64,000 nucleotides of DNA from Myxococcus stipitatus (GTDB taxonomy: Bacteria > Myxococcota > Myxococcia > Myxococcales > Myxococcaceae), in contig NZ_CP102770.1 of NCBI RefSeq assembly GCF_038561935.1, positions 9,955,001 to 10,019,000 on the forward strand, read 5' to 3'. The number at the start of each line of letters is the position of its first letter. Positions within the stretch are counted from its first letter, which is position 1. Both the position numbers and the translations under genes were made by a program. Of the stretch, positions 1 to 8,111 are shown piece by piece. The notes beneath the pieces were generated by a model. The model saw only the letters and a list, made by a program, of their open reading frames with translations, made no database searches and was not told the DNA's origin.

Positions 1-442
1 ACTTGTCTCGCTTGGGGCGAGAGGCGCCTCGCTCCAGCTCCGAGAGCGCGTCGAGCCCCGTCATCAGGCCCTCCACGTCCTCCTCCCCCAGCCGCTCCAA
101 CACCTGCGCCTCCAGCAGCTCCAGGCGGCGGTGCACTCGGACCGCCAACGTCCGCCCCGGCCCCGTCAGCGACACCATGAAGGAGCGCCGGTCCTCCGGC
201 CTCGACTCTCGCACCACCAGCCGCTTCGCCTCCAGCCGGTCCATGTAGCTGGTCAACGTGGAGCGCTTGTGCGCAAAGGCCGCGTGGAGCTCGCTCAGCG
301 AGGTGTCCCCCGCCTCCAGCAGGTAGGCCAGCAGGTGAGCCTCCCCCTGGGAGAGCTCCAAGGGAGGCTCGGCGGACTCCAGGAACAAGCCGATGCGCTG
401 GGTGGCCCGGTGGACTTCCAAGACAAATCGAAGCCGCTTCAT
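1..442 (-). CDS. MarR-family transcriptional regulator (3' end cut by window edge)
   Basis: The frame reads leftward from an ATG at 442 and runs off the left edge with no stop, so about 147 residues are visible and the C-terminus is missing. The middle holds a winged-helix core of the MarR type: a recognition-helix stretch (AHKRSTLTSYMDRLEAKRLV) followed by the DRRSFMVSLTGPGR wing, where the D-R-R motif is typical of the family. MarR proteins are dimeric repressors that often sense phenolic or oxidative ligands. A near-perfect inverted repeat 18 bases upstream of the start is a likely autoregulatory operator. The regulated partner gene is not identifiable from this window. Confidence 0.88.
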   Translation of the reverse strand, partial: MKRLRFVLEVHRATQRIGLFLESAEPPLELSQGEAHLLAYLLEAGDTSLSELHAAFAHKRSTLTSYMDRLEAKRLVVRESRPEDRRSFMVSLTGPGRTLAVRVHRRLELLEAQVLERLGEEDVEGLMTGLDALSELERGASRPKRDK

Positions 443-459
443 CCCCTTCCACTAGCATT

Positions 460-484
460 CCGGTTTCGGAGTTTCCGAAAACGG
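460..484. promoter_or_regulatory. Palindromic operator candidate of the MarR gene
   Basis: Two 11-base arms (460-470 and 474-484) are separated by 3 bases and differ from perfect complementarity at one position; the inner 7 bases (TTTCGGA / TCCGAAA) match exactly. The site lies just upstream of the MarR start, where autorepressor sites of this family usually sit. Binding is inferred. Confidence 0.6.
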
Positions 485-568
485 AGCAAGTACCCCTCAA
501 CGGGCAACGACCGCCGAGGGCCCGCTCCGGCACGGTGGTAGGGTCTCCGCCCGCTTCCTCGCGCGGAC

Positions 569-1141
569 TCAGTGCCCCGAGGACTTCGCCTCGGCCGCCT
601 TCGGCTTCTGCGGGCCGCGATACACCGTCAGCGTGTAATAGGAGCCCGTCACGTAGCCCGGCAGCTTCTTCGGGTTGAAGACGCTGGTGCTCGACACCAT
701 GCCTCCGAGGTAGCCCGCCGGCACCGCCACCAGCTTCAGCGAACACCCCGCCAGGACCAGCCCCGCCTCCGGCACGTCGTTGCTCACCACCTGGCACGTC
801 CCAGAGGCCGTGAAGTCCCCCTCGGGCAGCTTGAAGCGGACATGCATGGGCAGCTGCTCTCCCGGCACCAGCCGGTTCGCCGCGGTGAGGCGGATACACG
901 CCGTCGCCGCCCCCACGCTCCGCTCCCGCTCTCCCGGCTGAGCCACATAGAGGTTGGCCCCCAGCTTCACCGTCGTCTCGAACGGGGCGCCCGCGCACAC
1001 CGCCGCGTCCGGGGGCTTCGCCGCGTCCTCCTGCGTGCGAAACCGATACACCTCCAGCTCCGCGCCCGCGCTCGCCTCGCGAGCCGCCGCCAGCACCACC
1101 AACGCGCCCAGCACCCTCACTCCCGCGTGCCACCGCGACAT
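569..1141 (-). CDS. Secreted protein of unknown function
   Basis: 190 residues. The start at 1141 is chosen because a GGAGG lies 4 bases before it and because it opens directly into a signal peptide (basic MSRWHAGVR, hydrophobic LGALVVLAAA, then an AxA-type end near residue 25). A longer in-frame start at 1189 has no such support. The mature part has four or five cysteines, consistent with disulfides outside the cytoplasm, and no motif I recognise. It is followed downstream on the same strand by the MarR gene, 126 bases away. Function unknown. Confidence 0.72.
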   Translation of the reverse strand: MSRWHAGVRVLGALVVLAAAREASAGAELEVYRFRTQEDAAKPPDAAVCAGAPFETTVKLGANLYVAQPGERERSVGAATACIRLTAANRLVPGEQLPMHVRFKLPEGDFTASGTCQVVSNDVPEAGLVLAGCSLKLVAVPAGYLGGMVSSTSVFNPKKLPGYVTGSYYTLTVYRGPQKPKAAEAKSSGH

Positions 1142-1207
1142 AGGTCCTCCCTCGAGTGTCTGTCTTCCCTCGAGCGCAGCGCCCCCCACGCCGCGCTCGC
1201 GAGCGGA

Positions 1208-1825
1208 CTACTGCCAGGCCAGCGAATACTCGGAGTCGAGCGGGCCCGTCTTCCGGCCCTGCACCTGCACCTGCTTCCCGCCCACCGCCTCGATGACGGC
1301 CTGGAGCACACCCTCGTGGTAGGCGGGCGTCATGAAGTCGCGCTTCATGGTGAAGACACCACTCGTGTCTCCCGTCCACTTCACGCCGCGCTCGCCGTAG
1401 CTCACCGCCGCCCGGTAGCCCGAGTGCAGGTTGCCCACCATCCGCTTCGGGTTGTTCGACGCCAACAACAGCAACGTCTTCCCCGCCGCGGAGGACAGGA
1501 AGTCCGTCGTCGCCTGCACGCCCATCCGCCGCAGCGCCGAGTCGAAGCCTCCCAGCTGAGGCCCCATCACCTGCGCCGCCGTGAAGGCCAGCTTCAGGAA
1601 CGACGCCACCGGGTAGTTGAAGAAGTCGACGTACTTCTTCTCGCCCGCCGCTTCGATGCACCGCTGCACCGCGGAGTCACCTCCCAGCACCTTCACCGCG
1701 CCCAGCGCACCATTGAAGAACAGCCCTCGAGCCGTGTCCTCGCGCGTCGCCAACGACACGCGTTCTTCCAGCTCGCGCGCGAGCTGTGGCTCGAGCGCGT
1801 TCAGTCCTGAGTTCATGCCTGTCAT
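1208..1825 (-). CDS. DUF2378 (TIGR02265) family protein
   Basis: 205 residues, full length for this family, which is expanded as paralogues in Myxococcales. The C-terminal signature (VQVQGRKTGPLDSEYSLAWQ) and the central MGPQLGG stretch match the second copy of the family at 61690-62304, which ends VQGRQTSLLDSEYTLSW. The start at 1825 has a GGAGA 9 bases upstream; an alternative ATG lies three codons in. No enzymatic motif is visible. The family's role is not established; it is a small soluble cytosolic-type protein. Confidence 0.85.
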   Translation of the reverse strand: MTGMNSGLNALEPQLARELEERVSLATREDTARGLFFNGALGAVKVLGGDSAVQRCIEAAGEKKYVDFFNYPVASFLKLAFTAAQVMGPQLGGFDSALRRMGVQATTDFLSSAAGKTLLLLASNNPKRMVGNLHSGYRAAVSYGERGVKWTGDTSGVFTMKRDFMTPAYHEGVLQAVIEAVGGKQVQVQGRKTGPLDSEYSLAWQ

Positions 1826-1865
1826 GAAACTTCGTCTCCGTGGGGGGGAAGGAGGCCTCTGGATT

Positions 1866-2978
1866 CTACAAGCGGATCAGCTGCGCCCCGTAGTGGATGT
1901 TCGCCCCAACGGCTGCCACCAACACCACGTCCCCCGCACCCAAGCTCACCCGCGCCGACTCCAAGTCCTCCGCCAGCAGGATGAGCATTCCCGCCGCCGA
2001 GGTGTTTCCATACAAGTCAACATTGCAAGCCACCGCTTCCGGCCGGAGCCCCTCTCGCGACACAAAGGCATCCATCACCCGTTTGTTGGGTTGATGAAAG
2101 TAGTACCGCTTCACCGCCCCGCGCAGGTCCGGCCGCGCGCCCAGCACCGTCTCCAGGCACTTGCGCATGTACTCCGGATAGCTCCGCGCCACCCGAAACC
2201 CATCCACCACGAAGGCCAGGTCCGCCGGGCGTGAGCGACCCTCCTGGTAGGGCAGCTTCAGCACCCCCCCACCCTTGCGGATGACCAGGTCCCCATGCGC
2301 GTTGCCCGAGAACGACGCGAGGATTCCCGCCCCGTCCTCTCCTGTCTCCTTCGACTGCAACACCACCGCCCCCGCCCCATCCCCAAACACGTACATGGAG
2401 AGATAGCCCTGGAGCGCCTTCGCCCGGCCCGGACCCGCGGGCAGCTCGTCCAGGTACACGTCCCGGTTCACCAACGGCGACGTGAAGGCCGACGCCACCA
2501 CCGCCACCGTGCGGAAGCGGCCCCCGGCCATCATCTTCTTCGCCAGGTCCAACACATACGTCGTGCCACCACAGCCGTCGTCCACCACCAGCGCGAACGC
2601 GTCCTCGCGCAGCCCCAGCCGTTGATGCAACACCATGGCGTCATGGTTGAAGTGCGGCGCATCCGGCGTACACGTCACCACGAAGAGCGCATCCAGCTCC
2701 CCCGCCTCCACGCCCGAGCCCGTGAGCGCCTTGCGCAATGCCACCTCACACATGTCCGTGTTCGTGGCGGGATAGATGTGACCGTCATCCTCCGGAGGAG
2801 GAATCGCGCGGCCCGTCGACTCGTCGAAGTCCCACAGGAAGCGCCGCTCGCGGATGCCCAGCTTCTCCTCGATGCGCTCCGCCGGCCAACCTGGGATGGC
2901 TCGCGCCATCCGCGCATTGCTCACCCGTCGCGAGGGAACAAAGGCTCCTGCGCCGACGACACAGACATTCGGTGTCAT
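1866..2978 (-). CDS. 3-oxoacyl-ACP synthase III-like (ketoacyl synthase III)
   Basis: 370 residues with a thiolase fold of the FabH type. The catalytic triad is complete: Cys136 in DDGCGG, His295 in HQPN and Asn325 in GNTSAAG. FabH-type enzymes condense an acyl-CoA with malonyl-ACP; relatives act in secondary metabolism or make olefins and beta-lactones, so the substrate cannot be read here. The length is about 40 residues longer than housekeeping FabH (around 320-330), suggesting a specialised member. The gene stands alone, 40 bases upstream of the DUF2378 gene on the same strand, with a 0.5-kb leader region on its 5' side. Confidence 0.85.
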   Translation of the reverse strand: MTPNVCVVGAGAFVPSRRVSNARMARAIPGWPAERIEEKLGIRERRFLWDFDESTGRAIPPPEDDGHIYPATNTDMCEVALRKALTGSGVEAGELDALFVVTCTPDAPHFNHDAMVLHQRLGLREDAFALVVDDGCGGTTYVLDLAKKMMAGGRFRTVAVVASAFTSPLVNRDVYLDELPAGPGRAKALQGYLSMYVFGDGAGAVVLQSKETGEDGAGILASFSGNAHGDLVIRKGGGVLKLPYQEGRSRPADLAFVVDGFRVARSYPEYMRKCLETVLGARPDLRGAVKRYYFHQPNKRVMDAFVSREGLRPEAVACNVDLYGNTSAAGMLILLAEDLESARVSLGAGDVVLVAAVGANIHYGAQLIRL

Positions 2979-3485
2979 TTCATGGCCTCGTTATTTCACA
3001 GCCGCGACGGATGGGAGGGATTCCCTGAACCGTCTCGACTGAGCAGGATTCACGCCAGTAACAAGCCCTTGAAATGACGGTTCACCAGCACACAAGCCGC
3101 TTCAGTTTCGAAGGAGCCGCATTCCGCCCGTCACTCCAATCCCCTGGATTCACTCGAATCCAGGCCGTGCTTCAGAAATGAAGCATGCTCCGACAATTTC
3201 GAAGCAGCCCTGGCGATACATTTACTTTCCGTGCGCCGCCTCCCTCACTCGACGCAATTCCTGCGCAGGGTTCTGTCAACAGGCTCGGGTGTCACCGGCA
3301 CCCCTTGGCGCTCCAATCCCAGCGCGATTCGAGGCCGCCAACCATTGCTCAGTCGTCGCACCGAGACGTCCTGGACCCACCCCTTGTCATGCTCACTGGA
3401 AGTCCCGCTCTTTCTGGACCCGTGGCGTCCGTGTCACTCTGGCTGCACCGAAAGGCGTCGGAAGCCCACCTCCCGCCGGGGACCT
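2979..3485. other. Divergent intergenic region
   Basis: About 500 bases between the ketoacyl synthase and the MASE1 kinase. The open frames through it have no recognisable similarity, and one is a 5' extension of the kinase that lacks domain content. Base composition is lower than in the flanking genes between about 3000 and 3200, which fits a promoter region; no clear promoter or operator was picked out. Confidence 0.5.
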
Positions 3486-5213
3486 GTGTCCCCGACGAGG
3501 ACCGACGAATGGGACGTGCCCTCACTCGAGTCCTGTCCACGTCGCTGGCAGCCCCTCCTCCGGCTGGTGCTCTTCGTGGGCGCCTATGCCCTGGGGACGA
3601 AGCTGGGCGCGGTGCTGGCCTTCCCTCCCGAGCTCGTCTCCGCCATGTGGCCCCCGAGCGGCGTGGCCCTCACGGGACTGCTGCTCACGCGGCACCGGGA
3701 GTGGCCCGCCCTGGTCATCGGCGCCATCCTGGTGGAGCCCTTCGCCGCTCACGACACGCACTGGCCCATCACCCTGGCCAGCTTCGTCGTCGCCGCGGGC
3801 AACCTCGTCGAGGCCCTGGTGGCCGCCCTCGTCCTGCGGCGGCTGGTGCGCTTCCATCCCTCGATGGACCGCGTGAGGGACGTTTTGGGGCTGGTGGGCC
3901 CCGCGGCCCTGGGCAGCACGTTGATCAGCGCCACCCTCAGCCTGTGCATGCTCCTGTCGGATCAACGCCTGGCGGCCGGCGAGTTCTGGTCCGCGTGGCG
4001 CGTGTTCTGGGTGGGCAATGCCATGGGCGTGCTCCTGGTGGCGCCCCTGCTGCTCACCTGGCTCTCCCGGGGACTCGAGGGCTGGACGCGGCAGCGACGG
4101 CTGGAGTTGGCCGCGCTGCTGGTGCTGCTCGGGCTGGCCACCCACTGGGTGTTCAGCATGCCGCCCACGGCCGCGCCTCCCGCCACCTTCCACCCCGTGA
4201 CGTACCTGGCGTTCCCCTTCCTGCTGTGGGCCGCCCTCCGCTTCGAGGCTCGCGGCACCACCCTGGCCACCGCCGTCATGTCCGCGCTGGCCCTCTGGCA
4301 CACCGCCCACGGGCTCGGCCCCTTCGCCCAGTCCGCGTGGCACAACGACAGCGTCATCTTCCTCCAGTCCTTCCTCGCCGTGGCCAGCCTGTCCGGCCTG
4401 TTCCTCGCCAGCGCCCTCAGCGAGCGCCGCCGCGCCCAGGAAGAGGTGAGCCACCTCAACCAGGAGCTGCGCCAGTCCCTCCAGACACTCGCGACCACCC
4501 AGGCGGCGCTCGTCCGTCGCGAGCGGCTGGCCGCGCTCGGAGAGCTGAGCGCCACCGTCGCGCACGAGGTCCGCAATCCGCTGGGCGCCATCTCGAACGC
4601 GCTCGCCGCCATCCGACGGCTCGCGCCGCAGACGGCCTCCGGTCCCGCGGGCCAGCTGCTGGGCATCATGGACGAGGAGGTTCAACGCCTGGACCTCATC
4701 GTCAATGACCTGCTCGACTACACCCGGCCCGTGGAGCCTCGACTCCAACACCAGGCGCTGGGCCCCGTCGTCGAGGGCGCCCTGACGGCGTCACTTCGCT
4801 CGGGGTCCTCCGGCATCACCGTGTCGCAGTCCCTGGACGGGCCCCTGCCTCCCGTCGCCCTGGATGCCCACCTGCTCCACGTGGCGCTCACCAACCTGTT
4901 CACCAATGCCGTGCAGGCGATGCCCTCGGGGGGCAGCCTCGTCACGCGCATCGAGACGGCGACTCGCGAGGGCGCTCCTCACGCGCGGCTCACCATCTCC
5001 GATACCGGCCACGGGATTCCCGCCGACGTGCAGCAGCGCATCTTCGAGCCCTTCTTCACCACGCGCGCCACGGGGACCGGGCTGGGGCTCGCCATCGTCC
5101 GGCGCATCGTCGACGGCCACCATGGCGAGGTCGCCGTCCACAGCACCGTCGGACAGGGCACCACGTTCACCGTGTGGCTGCCTTGCGCGGGAGAGACTCG
5201 CGCGCTGCTCTGA
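3486..5213 (+). CDS. MASE1-domain sensor histidine kinase
   Basis: A membrane sensor kinase. An N-terminal MASE1 module with about eight hydrophobic segments carries the family's MWPPSGVALTGLLL motif near its first helices. A short coiled linker (RRRAQEEVSHLNQELRQSL) is followed by a HisKA domain with the phospho-acceptor His near residue 360 (ATVAHEVRNPLGA) and a HATPase domain (N box TNLFTNAVQAM, G1 DTGHGIP, G2 GTGLGLAIVRR). The start is uncertain: GTG at 3486 has a GGGGA upstream, and GTG at 3516 is the next option, whereas the open frame extends to 3231 without domain content. MASE1 ligands are mostly unknown. No response regulator gene is adjacent. Confidence 0.85.
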   Translation: MSPTRTDEWDVPSLESCPRRWQPLLRLVLFVGAYALGTKLGAVLAFPPELVSAMWPPSGVALTGLLLTRHREWPALVIGAILVEPFAAHDTHWPITLASFVVAAGNLVEALVAALVLRRLVRFHPSMDRVRDVLGLVGPAALGSTLISATLSLCMLLSDQRLAAGEFWSAWRVFWVGNAMGVLLVAPLLLTWLSRGLEGWTRQRRLELAALLVLLGLATHWVFSMPPTAAPPATFHPVTYLAFPFLLWAALRFEARGTTLATAVMSALALWHTAHGLGPFAQSAWHNDSVIFLQSFLAVASLSGLFLASALSERRRAQEEVSHLNQELRQSLQTLATTQAALVRRERLAALGELSATVAHEVRNPLGAISNALAAIRRLAPQTASGPAGQLLGIMDEEVQRLDLIVNDLLDYTRPVEPRLQHQALGPVVEGALTASLRSGSSGITVSQSLDGPLPPVALDAHLLHVALTNLFTNAVQAMPSGGSLVTRIETATREGAPHARLTISDTGHGIPADVQQRIFEPFFTTRATGTGLGLAIVRRIVDGHHGEVAVHSTVGQGTTFTVWLPCAGETRALL

Positions 5214-5302
5214 AGACGGGGGAGAGAAGTTCCTGATTCGAGCAGGTCCGGCGGAGCGCTCGGGCGCCCCTCTCGACGGACCTCACTTCATCCGCGGAAA
5301 GT

Positions 5303-5322
5303 CCCCGGCCCGTGGACCGGGG
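5303..5322. terminator. Hairpin between convergent genes
   Basis: CCCCGG and CCGGGG arms around an 8-base loop lie between the stop of the MASE1 kinase (5213) and the stop of the gene on the other strand (5352). No T tract follows, so termination is only a guess from position. Confidence 0.3.
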
Positions 5323-5351
5323 GCTCCCACGCCTTACGCGCCGGTCATCCC

Positions 5352-5870
5352 TCAGAACGGGATGTTGTCGTCGTCGTTCGGGGGCGGGACGTCATCCTGG
5401 AAGGCGCCGCCTCGGCCACCGAAGCCGTCGCCGCCACCGCGCTGCTGGCCGTAGCCCTCATTGCCACCGCCGCCGCCCTGCTGACGCGCCATCTCCGCCT
5501 CGATGGCGGCCAACAGCTGGCGCTCCTTGTCGTGCCAGCGCGACTTGCTCGGGTCGTTCAGCGAGCGGCGCGCACCGTTCGCGTAGAACTCGAGGTCCTG
5601 CATGCTGGCGCCCGCGACGGGCGCGCCCTTGCTGCGGCCATAGTTGGGGAAGACCATCCCATCGCCGCCACCACCGCCACCGCCGCCAGCACTCGGCGCC
5701 GAACGGCGCGGGGCCGCGACGGCCGCGTCCGGCGTCGCTCCAATGGACATCTCTCCCAGCCTCAGCGTGAAGCCTTCCTCGCTCCTGTACGCCGTCCCCA
5801 CTCGCACCTGCTCCACACGACCATCGGGACGCCGCACCGCCACAGTGACTGGATAGCCTTGCTCACTCAT
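5352..5870 (-). CDS. Small protein with an SSB-like acidic C-terminal tip
   Basis: 172 residues from ATG 5870. Three parts are visible: an N-terminal beta-rich module (about 1-45), a poly-glycine hinge, and a conserved-looking block (about 80-140: NYGRSKGAP, then DLEFYANGARRSL, then a helix KERQLLAAIEAEMARQQ). A glycine-rich tail ends PPPNDDDNIPF. The last residues closely copy the DDDIPF tip by which bacterial SSB recruits partner repair proteins. No OB fold is evident, so this is not an ordinary SSB. The YGxxKGxP core resembles a small module found beside exonuclease domains, but I am not certain of that link. A role in DNA metabolism is inferred. Confidence 0.7.
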   Translation of the reverse strand: MSEQGYPVTVAVRRPDGRVEQVRVGTAYRSEEGFTLRLGEMSIGATPDAAVAAPRRSAPSAGGGGGGGGDGMVFPNYGRSKGAPVAGASMQDLEFYANGARRSLNDPSKSRWHDKERQLLAAIEAEMARQQGGGGGNEGYGQQRGGGDGFGGRGGAFQDDVPPPNDDDNIPF

Positions 5871-6178
5871 GGCGCCCGAATCCCACCACCCACCCCACAC
5901 TGTCAACGGAAGCGAGAACCCTCGTGTCCGCCATCCACATGCCCGCCTGGTCCACGCCCGCCTGACCTTCCCGCCCCCACCTTCGGGAATGGAGTCCCAC
6001 GCGGACACACGCCTCGCGTGGCGCCCCTTCCGGGACACCGGCTCCCCTGGGAGCCCGCACGCACCTGGACTTGATTCCGCGCGACGGCCCTCTTCGCGCA
6101 CGGGGGCTCGAACCGGGGCTCCTCGACTTCAGGAGCCCTGGGCCCGGCGCCGCCACGTCATCGCGAGACCTCCGCGAC

Positions 6179-6754
6179 TCAGGCCTTCTTCTTGCGTCCC
6201 GGCTTGCCCTTCTTCGCCACCACGGGCTGCGCCGCCAACGCCTTGCTGGCCGCACGGCCCCGGGGCAGCTTCACGTCCTGCACCGACTGGGGCTTCGCGT
6301 CGTCCACCCACGCCGACGGGCGACGGTCCGTGCGCATCAGCAGGCGCAGCTTCTGGTAGTGCGCCGAGCAGTAGCCCTTGGAGCGGCTGGGGCGCTTGCA
6401 CCCGATGACCGCGCACGCGCGCGAGCCATCCGCCGTCGTCCGCGCCGCGGGGCCCTTCGCCGCCACGGCCCGAGCCGACGTCAGCGGCAGCTCCGCCTGC
6501 GCCGCCGGACGACGACCCCGGCCTCGCTTCGCCGCGGGCGCCGGCAGCACCGAGGGCTGCTTCGCCGCGACTGGCCGGACTCCCGCCAGGGCCCCCAGCC
6601 GACTGGTCAGCGGCGCCAGCCGGAAGGTCACCGAACGCAGCATGTCCAGGGCCTCGAGGCCCTCCTCCATGCGGTTCACCGCCTGCTGAAGGGGCACAAG
6701 CTGGGTCTGCAGCTCACGCCGGAACATCTCTCCAAGCTCATTCGCAATGGACAT
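6179..6754 (-). CDS. Zinc-knuckle DNA-binding-like protein, paralogue of 57925-58461
   Basis: 191 residues. The N-terminal 60 are helical (MSIANELGEMFRRELQTQL). A low-complexity Ala/Lys/Arg/Pro linker with an AT-hook-like KRGRGRRP follows. Then comes a compact motif C-x4-C-x9-C-x2-H in CAVIGCKRPSRSKGYCSAHY, and a basic tail ending GKPGRKKKA. The same Cys/His spacing with a following Tyr is common in phage HNH-type proteins, where it binds zinc; here no HNH catalytic core follows. The copy at 58 kb shares the helix, the knuckle and the RRPSAWVD and KLPRGRAASKAL blocks. A nucleic-acid-binding regulator is the best guess. A 7-base inverted repeat abuts the start codon. Confidence 0.8.
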   Translation of the reverse strand: MSIANELGEMFRRELQTQLVPLQQAVNRMEEGLEALDMLRSVTFRLAPLTSRLGALAGVRPVAAKQPSVLPAPAAKRGRGRRPAAQAELPLTSARAVAAKGPAARTTADGSRACAVIGCKRPSRSKGYCSAHYQKLRLLMRTDRRPSAWVDDAKPQSVQDVKLPRGRAASKALAAQPVVAKKGKPGRKKKA

Positions 6755-6779
6755 GTGACGGGAAGATATACACCGTCAC
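6755..6779. promoter_or_regulatory. Inverted repeat abutting the zinc-knuckle gene start
   Basis: GTGACGG (6755-6761) and CCGTCAC (6773-6779) are perfectly complementary with an 11-base, mostly A/T spacer. The first arm touches the ATG of the gene on the minus strand, so a bound protein or an mRNA hairpin there would affect initiation. Autoregulation is possible but unproven. Confidence 0.4.
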
Positions 6780-6911
6780 GGGTCCTCCGCGCGAAATCCT
6801 GTGCATGACCCACGCCAACGGTCATCCCGCGAGCGAATCACCGCCCCTGGCGCCCCCCCAGGGTCCTGCTTCGAGCAGAGCCCCCGACTCCCGGGGCCCC
6901 TTGAAACAGTC

Positions 6912-7133
6912 TCAGCCGCGAATCCGAGGCTCCTGGGCCAGCGGCTTCTCGGCGACCCCCTCCACCGGCGCCGTCCGCCCCGACCACGAGACATCCGCGG
7001 CCCCGGGACACGAACGCACGAGCGTCGAGAGCGCCCACACCAACAACACCGTCAACACCACCGGGTGACCCACGACGTGCTCCTTCAAGCCCTCGGATTC
7101 CCACCCAAGACGCACACGCTGACGTTTCTTCAA
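6912..7133 (-). CDS. Putative small single-span membrane protein
   Basis: A 73-residue frame, with a TTG start at 7133 or GTG at 7160. An AGGAGA lies about ten bases before the TTG. It has a basic N-terminus (LKKRQRVRLGW), one hydrophobic segment (VVLTVLLVWALSTLV) and a short polar tail. From about residue 24 on, nearly every codon ends in G or C, as in real genes of this genome, which is the main support. It occupies the gap between the zinc-knuckle gene and the MoxR gene and has no recognised relatives. A short hypothetical is the honest call. Confidence 0.35.
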   Translation of the reverse strand: MKKRQRVRLGWESEGLKEHVVGHPVVLTVLLVWALSTLVRSCPGAADVSWSGRTAPVEGVAEKPLAQEPRIRG

Positions 7134-7238
7134 CGAACAACGTCTCCTGGAGGTCTCCACGACGCTAGCCCGAGGGGCTGACGTGCCCTGGAGGGAGGGC
7201 TGGGGGCCCGAAGCGACGGGTGTTAAAGAAGCCGGGAC

Positions 7239-8087
7239 ATGACTCAGGCCTCCCCTCCCGCCCGCTTCAAAGGCACCGACTCCTACCTGACCCACGAGGG
7301 CCTCCAGGCCGCCGTCAACTGCGCCCTCACCCTCCAGCGACCGCTCCTGGTGAAGGGCGAGCCGGGCACCGGCAAGACGCTGCTGGCCGAGGCCATCACC
7401 CAGGCCCTGGGCCTCAAGCTGCTCACCTGGCACGTCAAGAGCACCACCCGCGCGCAGGACGGCCTCTACGTCTACGACACCGTGCAGCGCCTGTATGACT
7501 CACGCTTCGGCGACGGCGACGTGCGAGACATCCGGCGATACATCCGCATGGGCCCGCTGGGCGAGGCCTTCTCCTCCCCGGAGCGCGTCGTGTTGCTCAT
7601 CGACGAGGTGGACAAGGCGGACCTCGAGTTCCCCAACGACCTGCTCCACGAGCTGGACCGGATGCGCTTCCGCATCACCGAGACGAACGACGAGGTGGCC
7701 GCGAAGCACCGCCCCATCGTCGTGATTACGTCCAACAACGAGAAGGAGCTGCCGGACGCGTTCCTGCGCCGCTGCGTCTTCCACTTCATCGACTTCCCGG
7801 ACGCGGACCTCATGCGCCGCATCGTCGACGTGCACCACCCGGGGCTGGACACCGCCCTGGCGGAGCAGGCCCTCAAGGTGTTCTACGAGCTGCGCGGCTT
7901 CACCCGCCTGCGCAAGCGGCCCTCCACCAGCGAGCTCATCGACTGGATTGCCGTGCTCAAGGCCCAGGGCATCCACGACGTGAAGCTGGATGAGAACATC
8001 CCGTTCCTCGGCGCCCTGCTGAAGAAGGAGCAGGACCTGGTCGCCGTGGCGGAGGCCTTCGGACGCGGCCGGCGCTCGCGCGCCTAG
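7239..8087 (+). CDS. MoxR-type AAA+ ATPase
   Basis: 282 residues, full length. Walker A is GEPGTGKT at 40-47, Walker B LLIDEVDKA around 119-127, sensor 1 ITSNN at 164-167 and an arginine-finger region LPDAFLRRC. MoxR ATPases act as chaperones that insert cofactors or remodel complexes together with a VWA-domain partner. The partner is the next gene, 24 bases downstream, so the two very likely form an operon. The client of this pair is unknown; CoxE-type partners are linked to molybdenum hydroxylase maturation elsewhere, but no such enzyme is encoded nearby. Confidence 0.92.
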   Translation: MTQASPPARFKGTDSYLTHEGLQAAVNCALTLQRPLLVKGEPGTGKTLLAEAITQALGLKLLTWHVKSTTRAQDGLYVYDTVQRLYDSRFGDGDVRDIRRYIRMGPLGEAFSSPERVVLLIDEVDKADLEFPNDLLHELDRMRFRITETNDEVAAKHRPIVVITSNNEKELPDAFLRRCVFHFIDFPDADLMRRIVDVHHPGLDTALAEQALKVFYELRGFTRLRKRPSTSELIDWIAVLKAQGIHDVKLDENIPFLGALLKKEQDLVAVAEAFGRGRRSRA

Positions 8088-8111
8088 CGCCCCTCCAGAG
8101 CGAGGCACACC

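Noticed and set aside
3231..3485. The longer N-terminus of the MASE1 kinase (frame open from 3231)
   Set aside because: About 85 extra residues are Arg/Ser/Pro-rich with no hydrophobic or domain content; starts near 3486-3516 fit the family better.
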